A stretch of DNA of 64,000 bases, taken from Chloroflexota bacterium. GTDB lineage: Bacteria; Chloroflexota; Anaerolineae; Aggregatilineales; Phototrophicaceae. The notes under the pieces are model-generated. The model had not been told where the DNA came from, did not search any database, and was given only the letters and a program-made list of their open reading frames with translations. Each line of letters begins with the position of its first letter. Position 1 is the first letter of the stretch. Made by a program: the position numbers and the translations under genes. The stretch lies in assembly GCA_013388745.1 (NCBI GenBank), contig JACAER010000016.1, forward strand, positions 267,835 to 331,834. The letters run 5' to 3'. Below, piece after piece: positions 39,821 through 48,427 of the stretch.

Positions 39821-40297
39821 CTATTCCGTCATCTGGACGTTGATGATGTTGGGGCCGGTATCCTGCACTTTGGGCAGGGTAATAGTAAGCACGTTGTCTT
39901 TGAGGCGCGCTTTGGCTTCAGTGGCTTTGACCGCGCGCGGGATTTGCAGCGTGCGCGTGAATTCGCCGGTGCGCCGTTCGCGATAGAGATAAGCCGCTTC
40001 GGGGATGTCGGTGTTGGGTGAGGTGGTGATTTTGATGGTGAGTGTGTCGCCGGTCATGGCGACTTCGACAGACGCGGGCGCGGCGGTATCCAGGGGCGCG
40101 GTGTGGATAATTACGGCGTCGGCGGTTTCATAAACGTCGAGGGGGGGGTAATTTTTCGCGCCGGGGCTGATCGCTTTGGTGACAGAGCCGCGTATTGTAG
40201 AGCTCAGTTCGCGCGCGGCGGAAGTGATTTCGGCCAGGAAGTCGTTGAGGCCCGTGTCGCGGGCGGGTGTGTTTTCGACAGGTTCAGGGGAAGACAT
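39821..40297 (-). CDS. Hsp20/alpha-crystallin family small heat-shock protein
   Basis: A 158-residue protein whose second half is an alpha-crystallin domain: PPLDVYETADAVIIHTAPL, GDTLTIKITT, YLYRERRTGEFTRTLQIPRAV and the closing strand KARLKDNVLTITLPK. The motif A-x-L-x-[N]-G-V-L is here ARLKDNVLTI. The first 50 residues are a variable helical arm. It would bind unfolding proteins without ATP. ATG 40297 is chosen over TTG 40300 because AAGGAG lies six bases upstream. Confidence 0.9.
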   Translation of the reverse strand: MSSPEPVENTPARDTGLNDFLAEITSAARELSSTIRGSVTKAISPGAKNYPPLDVYETADAVIIHTAPLDTAAPASVEVAMTGDTLTIKITTSPNTDIPEAAYLYRERRTGEFTRTLQIPRAVKATEAKARLKDNVLTITLPKVQDTGPNIINVQMTE

Positions 40298-40400
40298 CAA
40301 ATGCTCCTTGATAAGGGGAGAGAATCGGCGATAAGAGGCGAAACATCTTCTACGAGGTAATACGGGTTTGGCGGGCGGCGGGTTGCGCGGGCAGATAATG

Positions 40401-40428
40401 AAAAAAGCCGGCGCGGGGCCGGCTTGCG
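40401..40428 (-). terminator. Intrinsic terminator of the kinase/GTPase operon
   Basis: On the minus strand the 8-bp arms AAGCCGGC and GCCGGCTT (40405-40412 and 40418-40425) have a 5-base loop and are followed by TTTT. It closes the seven-gene run that begins at 47049. Confidence 0.9.
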
Positions 40429-40433
40429 GGAGT

Positions 40434-40961
40434 TCAGGTGGCGCGTTCTTTTTTCAGGAGTTCGACCATTTGCAGCAGCACCTGACGCACGCTGGATTTT
40501 TGGGTGGCGACGCAGGGCATGACCGTGACGTTGGCGTTGGCCTTTGTGCCGCGTCGCACTTCGGTCAGGTTGGCCGCGCCGGGCAAATCAGTTTTGTTGG
40601 CGACGACCAGATGAGGGACGTTGACAAGGCTGGAGAACTGGTCAATCAGTTCGGCGGCTTCGGGGAAAGAGGGCTTGTCGGTCGCGTCTACCAGGACGAC
40701 AAAGGCGTTCATTTCTGCCGAGAGGATTTCCCACATGAAGTTGAAGCGCGTTTGTCCGGGGGTGCCGTAGAGATAGAGCGTATCGCCGCCGAGAGCCGTG
40801 CGCCCATAATCCATCGCGACGGTGGTTTCGGCTTTGATGCCACGATCTTCGGTCGTGATTTTTTTCTCAGTCGAAACGACAGGGATATCGGAGATGGTTT
40901 TGATGAATTCGGTTTTGCCCGAATTAAAAGGGCCGGTAACGACAATTTTATAGGCAGACAC
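40434..40961 (-). CDS. Ras-like small GTPase of the COG2229 (CvnD-like) group
   Basis: A 175-residue GTPase. G1 is TGPFNSGKTEFI. G3 is LYGTPGQTRF, where the usual Asp is Gly as in the COG2229 group. G4 is ANKTDLPG. The start is GTG 40961, preceded by AAGGAGG. The longer frame to 41000 would cover that site. It is the last gene of the operon, 86 bases after the response regulator, and is followed by a terminator. In actinomycete conservons the same GTPase type works with a roadblock protein and a sensor kinase. Here the roadblock gene is at 36548 and Ser/Thr kinase genes are upstream. Confidence 0.92.
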   Translation of the reverse strand: MSAYKIVVTGPFNSGKTEFIKTISDIPVVSTEKKITTEDRGIKAETTVAMDYGRTALGGDTLYLYGTPGQTRFNFMWEILSAEMNAFVVLVDATDKPSFPEAAELIDQFSSLVNVPHLVVANKTDLPGAANLTEVRRGTKANANVTVMPCVATQKSSVRQVLLQMVELLKKERAT

Positions 40962-41047
40962 AAAACCCTCCTTGAAGGGGGCACACTCTCGCAGTATCAA
41001 CTATTGTACGTTGAAACGTAAGTCGTCGCAAGGATTAGCAGCAGCGG

Positions 41048-41800
41048 CTAGGTGGCGTTTGGCTCCTGTTTGCGCTTGAAATCGATGAAGCGATAACCGA
41101 CTCCGCGCTCGGTGAGAATATATCTGGGATGCGAAGGGTCTTCTTCGATTTTTTCGCGCAGGTAGTTGACATAGAGGCGGACGTAGTGCGCTTCGTCGCG
41201 GTACTCGTAACCCCAGACTTTGGCCAGCAGTTGGTCGTGCGGCACCGTCCAGCCGACGTTTTCGATCAGATGGTAGAGCAGGCGGTATTCGGTGGGGCGC
41301 AGCTTGATATGCTGGCCATTGACGATGACTTCGCGGCGGTTGAAATCGACGCTGAGGCGCTCGTCAATTTTGAGCACGGCCTGTTCGGGCGAGGTGCTGG
41401 GCATATCGGCGCGGCGCAGGACGGCTTTGATGCGGCTGCTGAGTTCGCGCGGGCCGAAAGGCTTGGTCACATAGTCGTCGGCGCCGAGTTCCAGGCCGTA
41501 AACTTTATCGTTTTCCTGACCTTTGGCCGTGAGCATAATGACGGGGATGCTGGAGAATTCGCGCAGCATACGGAGGGTTTCGAACCCATCGAGTTCGGGC
41601 ATCATGACATCAAGGAGCACCAGGTCGGGCAGCATGGTGCGCACCATTTCGAGCGCTTCGATGCCGCTGTGGGCTTCGACGACCTGGTGGCCTTCGAGTT
41701 CGAGGTTCATGCGAATGAAGCCGATCATGCGCGGCTCGTCGTCAACGACGAGGATGCGTTTACTGTCGCGTTGATGGCTGCGAGGAAGCTTGACAGTCAT
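41048..41800 (-). CDS. OmpR-type response regulator
   Basis: A 250-residue protein: receiver domain (about 14-130) with the acidic pocket VVDDEPR, the phospho-acceptor in [11 protein letters not shown], the threonine in MLTAKG and the lysine in [11 protein letters not shown] winged-helix DNA-binding domain (about 150-240) shows [17 protein letters not shown] and [15 protein letters not shown]. No histidine kinase is encoded next to it. It is instead embedded in a Ser/Thr kinase and phosphatase operon, 8 bases after a small gene. Confidence 0.95.
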   Translation of the reverse strand: MTVKLPRSHQRDSKRILVVDDEPRMIGFIRMNLELEGHQVVEAHSGIEALEMVRTMLPDLVLLDVMMPELDGFETLRMLREFSSIPVIMLTAKGQENDKVYGLELGADDYVTKPFGPRELSSRIKAVLRRADMPSTSPEQAVLKIDERLSVDFNRREVIVNGQHIKLRPTEYRLLYHLIENVGWTVPHDQLLAKVWGYEYRDEAHYVRLYVNYLREKIEEDPSHPRYILTERGVGYRFIDFKRKQEPNAT

Positions 41801-41808
41801 GGCGAGTT

Positions 41809-42054
41809 TTATCCACGGAACAGCATCGGGAATTCTTGTTCCTCTTCGGCGCTGGGGAGTACCTGCACATAGTTAATACGCCACCAGGGGAAGATGACGG
41901 TCGTGACACCTTCATCGACCCAGGCGAATTCTTTATCGTTGCGTTCGCGCGGGTTTTTGCAGATGATCGAGGTGTCTGTCGGCTTGGGCAGTTCATCTAC
42001 CTCGCCTTTAACCGGTTCCTGGTTAATCACATGAATGAGGATGGTAATGGCCAT
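41809..42054 (-). CDS. Small hypothetical protein in the kinase operon
   Basis: An 81-residue soluble protein ([20 protein letters not shown]...) with no domain that I can name. The segment [20 protein letters not shown] and the tryptophan pair in [17 protein letters not shown] give it the look of a small beta-barrel. It has a good ribosome site (GGAGACATT-ATG), starts 17 bases after the FHA gene and ends 8 bases before the response regulator, so it is very likely expressed. Confidence 0.7.
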   Translation of the reverse strand: MAITILIHVINQEPVKGEVDELPKPTDTSIICKNPRERNDKEFAWVDEGVTTVIFPWWRINYVQVLPSAEEEQEFPMLFRG

Positions 42055-42071
42055 AATGTCTCCGAAAGAGC

Positions 42072-42575
42072 TTATTTGAAATAAACGTGGGCAACAAGCT
42101 TGCCGAAACGGATTTCGTCGCCATCGCGCAGGACACGCGGTTGATCGGGGATCAGGCGCTGGCCGTTGAGATGGGTGCCGTTAGAACTGCCCATATCGAT
42201 AAGCGTGAGAGTGTCTTCGCTGCGCTCGATCGCAGCGTGCAAACGCGAAACACCTTTTTCTAGCGCACCATAGGGGGTCAAGTCAAGATCGGGTTTTTGT
42301 GTGCTGCTGCTGTCTGAGCGGCCAACGACGGTGCGTTTGGTAGGTTGTAAGATGATGGGTTCGGCGCTGTCGCGGACGTGAATGATGATGGAAGAGGCCG
42401 GGTTAAAACGCGCGGTGCCCCAGGTTGCTTTGGCGGCGAGGTCTTTTGCGCCTTCGTCGATTTTGCGGGTAGGCAGGGTGGCATTGGCCTCAGCCTGGAG
42501 GTTTTTGCCACATTCTTCACAGAAAAGCACGCCGGGGCGATTTTTGTAGCCACAATAGGGACAAACACTGGTCAT
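42072..42575 (-). CDS. Zinc-ribbon and FHA domain protein
   Basis: A 167-residue cytoplasmic protein. An N-terminal zinc ribbon (CPYCGYKN...CEECGKN, about 5-25) is followed by a linker and an FHA domain (about 70-165) with VVGRSDSSS, VSRLHAAIE and DMGSSNGTHLNG. The FHA domain should bind phosphothreonine, probably on the neighbouring kinase or its targets. Its ATG overlaps the stop of the J-domain/VWA gene (ATGA). Confidence 0.92.
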   Translation of the reverse strand: MTSVCPYCGYKNRPGVLFCEECGKNLQAEANATLPTRKIDEGAKDLAAKATWGTARFNPASSIIIHVRDSAEPIILQPTKRTVVGRSDSSSTQKPDLDLTPYGALEKGVSRLHAAIERSEDTLTLIDMGSSNGTHLNGQRLIPDQPRVLRDGDEIRFGKLVAHVYFK

Positions 42576-44071
42576 GAGTTATCCTCGGTAACGGAGCCGG
42601 CCAGCAAATAACGGGTATGGAAACGGAGGGTTTTGCTGCCGCGATCGGATAAGTTGCTCGTATGGGCGACGCGGCGCGCTTCAGCCAGGGCCTGGTTGGC
42701 GAGTTCTTCTTCGCCCATATCGAGCAAACGGGTGGCTAAATTTTCCAGACGGCGGGTGGCTTCGGCTACGTCGCCGCGTTCGAGCGCCTCGCGCGCGCGT
42801 TCCTGCATTTTGTAGAGCGTGAGTTTGCCGAGGGCGTCCATGATGTTAGCGGGCGGGTTATCCGGCTGCGGTTCCTCGACGACATCAACCGAAATGTCTG
42901 AAAGCGCCTGGAAAGCCTGTGGCTCGTTGGTGAGGATGTCGCCGTTGGCCATGATACGCGCCAGGGAGCGGAAACCGAGCGTAATACCCGCTGGAACCTG
43001 TAACTGGAAAAGCACACTGATAGCGCGATTGGCCTGTAAACTGCCGACCGGGATAAAACCTTCTTCGATAGTAAGGGGCTGAGGATTGGGCGAAAGTTTG
43101 AAGGCCGATTCCAGGACAATATCTGGGTCGGGGGCGATGGAGAGTCCGACACGCTCGGCAAAGGCGTAGGAAAGTTGGCGCACGTGTTCGTTGAGAAAGC
43201 GCACGACGGCGCCGGCCGAGTCGATGTAGGCGGAAGTGCCGCCGGTGGTCGAAGCGATTTTGTCGAGGAATTCGTCGTTCCAGTCGTGTCCCAAGCCCAT
43301 TGCGCTGATGCCGATGCCGTCTTTATGGGCCTCTTTTGCGAGTTCCAGACAGCGTTCCTGATCGCCGAAGGTGTGCCCATCGGTGAGGAGAATGACACGG
43401 TTGACGAGGCGTGGGCCGAGATATTTGCGGTTTTGCTCGACACCGGAAGACAAGCCATGAAAGATTTCTGTGCCGCCAGAGGCGCTCATCAGACTCACAC
43501 GCGCTTTGAGGGCCGGTTTGTCGCTGACATAGGTGGCGGGAATGATGACTTCCTGGCGGTCATTGAAGGTGACAACGGATAAAATGTCTTTAGGCGTGAG
43601 GTTGTCGATAATCTGGTGCGCCGCGACCTTCACTTTATCGAGGCGTGTGCCGTTCATGGAATTACTGCGATCCAGCACGAGTGTCAAATTGAGGTTGGAT
43701 TCGCGCTTTTGCACTTCATCGCGGATACGCGGGTCGGCGGCGATTTCGGCGAGCAGATACATGACCTGCGGATCATCGAGCGGCGTGAGCGACTGGCGAC
43801 TGGGGGTCACACGCAGGGTGAAGTAGGCATTGTTTTTGCCTTTTCCCGTGCGAATACGCAGCGTTTCCTCGTCGTAGCGCTGGCGGCGCACGGGATCGAG
43901 CAGCGTTTCATAGGCCTGGGTGATGCTCTGGAATTGAGCGGCAGCGCCAGGGCTATTGCGATTGGCATCGGGGTGCAAACGCCGGGCAAAGCGACGATAA
44001 GCCGCCTTGATCTCGTCGGATGAAGCGTGCGGCGAAATCGCCAGCAAGCCATAATAGTCGAGGTCAGCCAT
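42572..44071 (-). CDS. J-domain/VWA-domain fusion protein
   Basis: A 499-residue protein. Residues 1-70 are a DnaJ-type J domain with H33-P34-D35 (RRLHPDAN) and the YETLLDPVRRQRYDEE end. Residues about 115-300 are a von Willebrand A domain with an intact metal site: DRSNS near 135, and TDGHTFG. The rest is beta-sandwich and then helical (MQERAREALERGDVAEATRR). The J domain normally stimulates Hsp70 ATPase, while VWA domains assemble complexes through a metal ion. No dnaK lies nearby. It is 14 bases after the PP2C gene and overlaps the FHA gene. A VWA protein between a phosphatase and a kinase is the layout of TerY-P triads. Confidence 0.9.
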   Translation of the reverse strand: MADLDYYGLLAISPHASSDEIKAAYRRFARRLHPDANRNSPGAAAQFQSITQAYETLLDPVRRQRYDEETLRIRTGKGKNNAYFTLRVTPSRQSLTPLDDPQVMYLLAEIAADPRIRDEVQKRESNLNLTLVLDRSNSMNGTRLDKVKVAAHQIIDNLTPKDILSVVTFNDRQEVIIPATYVSDKPALKARVSLMSASGGTEIFHGLSSGVEQNRKYLGPRLVNRVILLTDGHTFGDQERCLELAKEAHKDGIGISAMGLGHDWNDEFLDKIASTTGGTSAYIDSAGAVVRFLNEHVRQLSYAFAERVGLSIAPDPDIVLESAFKLSPNPQPLTIEEGFIPVGSLQANRAISVLFQLQVPAGITLGFRSLARIMANGDILTNEPQAFQALSDISVDVVEEPQPDNPPANIMDALGKLTLYKMQERAREALERGDVAEATRRLENLATRLLDMGEEELANQALAEARRVAHTSNLSDRGSKTLRFHTRYLLAGSVTEDNS

Positions 44072-44085
44072 AGGCCGGCAACCGC

Positions 44086-45081
44086 CTAACTGCTGGGCAC
44101 ACGCAGCAGGATGGCGGTGATGTTATCGAAGCCTCCGCGTGTGTTGGCTAGAGAAATGAGTTTATCGCAGGCTTCCTGCGGGTTAGAGCTGTTGGAGACG
44201 ATCTCGAAGATTTCTTTTTCCTTGACGAAGCTCCACAGGCCGTCGCTGCACAGCAGGACGCGCGCGCCGGGCGGCAGGCGGCGGGTGAGCGTATCGACTT
44301 CGAGCGATTCGTTCTGCCCCAAGGCGCGGTAAAGCACATTTTTCTGTGGGTGATCGGCGGCCTCATCCTGTGACAATTGTTCGAGTTCGATCAAGCGCTG
44401 GACGAGCGAATGGTCGCGTGTGATCTGTTCGATATTTTCTTTGTGAATGAGATAGACACGGGTATCGCCGACATGGGCGATATAGGCCAGGTCGCCGATG
44501 ACGGCCACAGCGGTGGCGGTGGTGCCGCCGTCGGGGACACTGGTGATGACCTGGGAATTGGCTTTTTGTACGGCTTGAACCAGCGCTTCGGTGATAGGGG
44601 GACGTTCAACATCGTCGCCCTCGGCCAGGATAGGCAGATAAATATTGTTGGCGACCTGGGAAGCGATGACGCGCGTGGTGATGGCCGAGGCTTTTTCGCC
44701 ATCGTGGTGCCCGCCCATGCCGTCCGCAACGATGAAGAGGCCAAAATCGGGGCGTTCCTCGGCGCTGCTGCTGGTGAAGAAGAAGGAGAGGGCGGAATCC
44801 TGATTGTTGCTGCGCACCATACCAATATCGGTAGATTGTCCAAAGACGAGATGTTCGTTTTTGGAGGTGGTGACTTTTTCGGCAGGCAGAGGACGAGTTA
44901 CGCCGTCCAAGACTTTAAAGTCGATGGGCGCGGGGGGCGGCAGCGGGGCAACGGGCACCGTATCCGTACCCAGCGGCTCGGTCTCGGCGGGTTTGGGTTT
45001 TTCGACCTTGGCCGGTGCCGGAGCTGCCGGGGTGGGTTCTTTGGTGCTTGAACGACTAAACAGACGGCGAAACAAATCCAT
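44086..45081 (-). CDS. PP2C-family Ser/Thr protein phosphatase
   Basis: A 331-residue protein. About 80 residues of Pro/Lys-rich N-terminal extension precede a complete PP2C domain: DIGMVRSNNQDS, FIVADGMGGHHDGEKAS, GTTATAVAV, IAHVGDTRVYLI, CSDGLWSFV and GGFDNITAILL. The metal-binding aspartates are all present. No transmembrane helix, so it is cytoplasmic. It should reverse phosphorylation by the kinase encoded 18 bases upstream. Confidence 0.95.
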   Translation of the reverse strand: MDLFRRLFSRSSTKEPTPAAPAPAKVEKPKPAETEPLGTDTVPVAPLPPPAPIDFKVLDGVTRPLPAEKVTTSKNEHLVFGQSTDIGMVRSNNQDSALSFFFTSSSAEERPDFGLFIVADGMGGHHDGEKASAITTRVIASQVANNIYLPILAEGDDVERPPITEALVQAVQKANSQVITSVPDGGTTATAVAVIGDLAYIAHVGDTRVYLIHKENIEQITRDHSLVQRLIELEQLSQDEAADHPQKNVLYRALGQNESLEVDTLTRRLPPGARVLLCSDGLWSFVKEKEIFEIVSNSSNPQEACDKLISLANTRGGFDNITAILLRVPSS

Positions 45082-45099
45082 AACACACTCCAGTGCCGC

Positions 45100-47049
45100 C
45101 TAACCTACCAGGGGTAAGGCATACAGTGTTTTATCCAGCGAACCAATCAAGATGGTGTTGTCGGCGATATAGGGGGTCGAGGTGATCGCCCCTTTCGTTT
45201 GGAACTTCCAGCGCTCTTTGCCGGTGAGGGCATCGACGCAGTACAGGTAGCCGTCAGTGCCGCCGAAATAGATCGAGCCTTTGTGAGCGATAGGCGAAGA
45301 GACGATCGGTTTACCGGCGTCAAATTTCCAGCGCTCACGCGAGGTCTGCGCGTTGAGGGCATAGAGGATGCCATCGGTGGCGCCGAAGTAACAAATGCCG
45401 TCTTCAACGATGGGCGAAGAAACGACCTGCCCGCCAGTACGGAAGCGCCAGGAGCTAAAGCCGCTGGTGGCGTCGATGGCATAGAGGTAGCCATCCATCG
45501 AACCGACGTAACAAATGCCTTCGAGCATATCGACGTAGGGTGACGAAGTGACGGCGCGTTTGGTGCGATATGACCATTTGCGCTTGCCAGAGAGTTCCAG
45601 CCCGACGATTTCACCGGAGTCGGAGCCGACAATGACGATCTCATTGGTGACATAGGGACGGCTGCGCACGGGAGCGCCGGTGTCGTATTCCCACAGATAG
45701 CGGCCATTGGCAGCGACCAGAGCGTAGAGGCGGCCATCATCACTGCCGAAGAAAACGTGACCATGGGCGACGCGGGCAGTCCCGCGTACTTTGTCCTTGG
45801 TGGGGTACATCCAATTGATGCGCCCGGCGTTGGCATCGACGGCGGTGAATGAATAGTCTTCCGAGCCGAAGAGTACAAGGCGGTTTTCGGTATCGACGAC
45901 AGGCGAAGCGGCGATGCCTCCGCGCGTTGGGAATTTCCAGACGAATTCACCCGTATCGAGTTTGAGTGCCCACACATTGGTGTCGTAGGAGCCGATGAAG
46001 GCCAGATTCTTGTAGGAGGCGGGCGTAGAGCGGATTTCGTCTTCGGTGGTGAACTGCCATTTGGCCTGGATTGTGCCGGTGGCGGCCATGTCGTCGAAGA
46101 AATTGGTTTCTTTCGGGCCATCCTGCGGGCCAGTGGCTGGCTTGTTGGGCGTGGCGACGGCGATAGCGGCACTCTGTGCGCCATAGCGCAGACGTTCCAG
46201 CGCGGTTTTCATTTCGGCGCAGGATTGGAAACGCTCTTTGGCCTCGAAGGCCAGCGCTTTCATGACGATGTCGATCAACCCCTGCGGGCATTTGGCGTTG
46301 AATTCTTTGATTGGACGCTCGTGGAAGCTGAAGGGCGGCTCCAGACGCGGGTCTTTGCGTGTGAGCAGATGGTGGAGCGTCGCGCCGAGGCTGTAGATGT
46401 CGCTCAGGGGGTTGACATCGCCTTTGTACTGTTCGGGCGCAGAGTAACCTTCTGTGCCGATCATGGTGTTTTTGACACCGCTGACGAAGTTTTTGGCGAT
46501 GCCGAAGTCGATCAGACGGACTTTGCCCAGATGGTCAATCATGACGTTGGAAGGCTTCATATCGCGGAAGATGATCGGTTCGGGCTGATTTTTGTGCAGG
46601 TAGTCCAGCACGTCGCAGAGATCAATCGACCATTCGAGGACTTTGTCGCTGGGAATATCTTTGGCCTTCGCCATGATGTTTTCCATGTCGCTGCCGTTGA
46701 TAAATTCCATGACTAAGTAGGCGCGGTCATTTTGATCGAAAAAGTCGAATATTTTGGGGATAGCGGGGTGCGTGAGTGTCGCCAGGATGTTGGCTTCGCG
46801 CTGGAAGGTTCTCAGCGTAGTGGCGCGCAAATTGGGATCGGTGTTGGGATTGAGCATTTCCTTGATGGCGACATAGCGTGTGACATCCGGGAAGTTGAGG
46901 TCGCGCGCTTTGTAGACCGTACCCATGCCGCCGCCGCCCAGTATGCCCAGGACTTTGTAGCGAGCGAGCAAGATCGTGTTGGGCTTGAGACCGCCACCAT
47001 CGCTGGATGAGCCATCCCCCATTCCTGCGAACTGTGTTGTTTCAGGCAT
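45100..47049 (-). CDS. Soluble Ser/Thr protein kinase with C-terminal PQQ-type beta-propeller
   Basis: A 649-residue protein. The kinase domain (about 28-290) has GGGGMGTVYKA, the lysine in VAIKEM, FRDMKPSN (Phe in place of the His of HRD, as in a known bacterial subgroup) and DFGIAK with GTEGYSAPEQ. Residues about 325-649 form seven or so propeller blades with repeating WxFxTxxxIxSSPxV and GxxDGxLYAxDA units. No membrane helix separates them, so the propeller is cytoplasmic and may bind a ligand or partner. The first gene of a seven-gene operon; the promoter is at 47099-47127. Confidence 0.93.
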   Translation of the reverse strand: MPETTQFAGMGDGSSSDGGGLKPNTILLARYKVLGILGGGGMGTVYKARDLNFPDVTRYVAIKEMLNPNTDPNLRATTLRTFQREANILATLTHPAIPKIFDFFDQNDRAYLVMEFINGSDMENIMAKAKDIPSDKVLEWSIDLCDVLDYLHKNQPEPIIFRDMKPSNVMIDHLGKVRLIDFGIAKNFVSGVKNTMIGTEGYSAPEQYKGDVNPLSDIYSLGATLHHLLTRKDPRLEPPFSFHERPIKEFNAKCPQGLIDIVMKALAFEAKERFQSCAEMKTALERLRYGAQSAAIAVATPNKPATGPQDGPKETNFFDDMAATGTIQAKWQFTTEDEIRSTPASYKNLAFIGSYDTNVWALKLDTGEFVWKFPTRGGIAASPVVDTENRLVLFGSEDYSFTAVDANAGRINWMYPTKDKVRGTARVAHGHVFFGSDDGRLYALVAANGRYLWEYDTGAPVRSRPYVTNEIVIVGSDSGEIVGLELSGKRKWSYRTKRAVTSSPYVDMLEGICYVGSMDGYLYAIDATSGFSSWRFRTGGQVVSSPIVEDGICYFGATDGILYALNAQTSRERWKFDAGKPIVSSPIAHKGSIYFGGTDGYLYCVDALTGKERWKFQTKGAITSTPYIADNTILIGSLDKTLYALPLVG

Positions 47050-47098
47050 AAGCTTTGCTCAGTGAATAAATGCGGATGAACACCATAGTTCTTGAATA

Positions 47099-47127
47099 AT
47101 TATAGTGAACCTGCCACAATACTGCAA
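47099..47127 (-). promoter_or_regulatory. Promoter of the kinase/GTPase operon
   Basis: On the minus strand TTGCAG (47122-47127), a 17-base spacer and TATAAT (47099-47104) lie 50 bases before the kinase start. It overlaps the region upstream of the divergent hemW-like gene. Confidence 0.65.
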
Positions 47128-47155
47128 TTACCCTTGTGTTCTGAATTCAGGTTTA

Positions 47156-48319
47156 GTGACATTGATTTCATTGTATCTTCATATCCCGTTCTGCAAAACC
47201 AAATGTACGTACTGCGCGTTCAACACCTACACCAATCTTGACGCACTGATTGCGCCGTTTAACGAAGCACTGGCGCGGGAAATCGCGATTGTTGGCCGCA
47301 GCAAGCCGGGGTTAAGGGTCGGGACGATTTTTTTTGGGGGGGGGACGCCCAGTTTGCTGACACCGGAGCAGTTTGCTCGGCTGCTGGCGGCTATACGCGC
47401 GTCTTTTGTCGTGGCGACGGATGTAGAAGTCACGATCGAGGCTAACCCCAATGACCTCAACAGCCGTGATTATCTGGCGGCGCTGCGGCAGTTGGGAATC
47501 AATCGCTTGAGCATCGGGATGCAATCAGCGAACGTTAATGAGTTGGATTTGTTCGCGCGGCGACATGATAACGATCAGGTGGTACGCGCGGTGTCGAATG
47601 CGCGTGCTGCTGGCTTCGATAATCTGAATCTGGATTTGATCTACGGCTTCCCGCATCAAACGCTGTTTTCGTGGGAGACGACCCTGCAACAGGCGTTGGC
47701 GCTGCAACCGGAGCATTTTTCACTGTATGCGCTGGGGCTAGAAGAAGGCACGCCGATGAAAGACTGGGTGGCGAAAGGGCGTTTGCCTATGCCGGACGAT
47801 GATCTGAGCGCGGATATGTACGAGCTGGCGACCGAAAAGCTGACAGCAGCGGGGTATCGGCAGTACGAAATCAGCAATTGGGCGAAGCCGGGATACGAAT
47901 GCCGGCACAATTTGCAGTACTGGCACAATCTGGATTACGTAGGGGTGGGGCCGGGGGCGCATGGCTGGGCCGGCGGGGTGCGCTATGCGACGATTCTGTC
48001 GCCGCAGCGCTATATTAAGGCGCTGGAAATTGCTGAGGCGCACTACGACTATCCACACACACCCGCGACGAGTGAGCCTGTGGTGGTAGACCGCGAAAAT
48101 GAAATCGCCGAAACGCTGATTATGGGGCTGCGACTGACGCAGGAAGGCATCCAACGCGCGGCGTTTCGCGAGCGCTTTGGGGAAGATTTGCTGGCGATAC
48201 ACGGCGCGACGCTGGAGAAATACGCGCGCTACGGCCTGCTGGAAATCACTGGGCAAAGCGTGCGAATCACTGCCAAAGGGCGACTGCTGAGCAATATGCT
48301 GTTTCGCGAGTTGGTCTGA
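47156..48319 (+). CDS. hemW: Radical SAM heme chaperone HemW-like protein
   Basis: A 387-residue radical SAM protein. The cluster motif CKTKCTYCAF follows SLYLHIPF, then FGGGTPSLL and IEANPNDL. The C-terminal part is a HemN_C-type domain (ALEEGTPMKDWV, YEISNWAKPGYECRHNLQYW, GAHGW). Loss of the fourth Cys of true HemN and the WNxxxY-like wording point to HemW, a heme-handling protein and not a coproporphyrinogen dehydrogenase. The start is uncertain. GTG 47156 gives the family N-terminus; GTG 47105 would begin within the divergent promoter. Confidence 0.88.
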   Translation: MTLISLYLHIPFCKTKCTYCAFNTYTNLDALIAPFNEALAREIAIVGRSKPGLRVGTIFFGGGTPSLLTPEQFARLLAAIRASFVVATDVEVTIEANPNDLNSRDYLAALRQLGINRLSIGMQSANVNELDLFARRHDNDQVVRAVSNARAAGFDNLNLDLIYGFPHQTLFSWETTLQQALALQPEHFSLYALGLEEGTPMKDWVAKGRLPMPDDDLSADMYELATEKLTAAGYRQYEISNWAKPGYECRHNLQYWHNLDYVGVGPGAHGWAGGVRYATILSPQRYIKALEIAEAHYDYPHTPATSEPVVVDRENEIAETLIMGLRLTQEGIQRAAFRERFGEDLLAIHGATLEKYARYGLLEITGQSVRITAKGRLLSNMLFRELV

Positions 48320-48427
48320 GGATAGAAAATTTGTTCTAAAAACCTACAAACCCTGGCATTTTCTAGAGCGAATACAGGTTTTTGTCTTCGCAGCAGTTGC
48401 GAGAATCTGCGCTGGGGGGTGCAAGCG

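Noticed and set aside
40434..47049. Possibility that the kinase operon is a type VI secretion regulator cassette
   Set aside because: Kinase, PP2C and FHA genes accompany some T6SS loci, but no T6SS structural gene is present here.
48338..48381. Inverted repeat after hemW considered as a terminator
   Set aside because: The arms are 7 bp, separated by about 30 bases and AT-rich, so a stable hairpin is unlikely.
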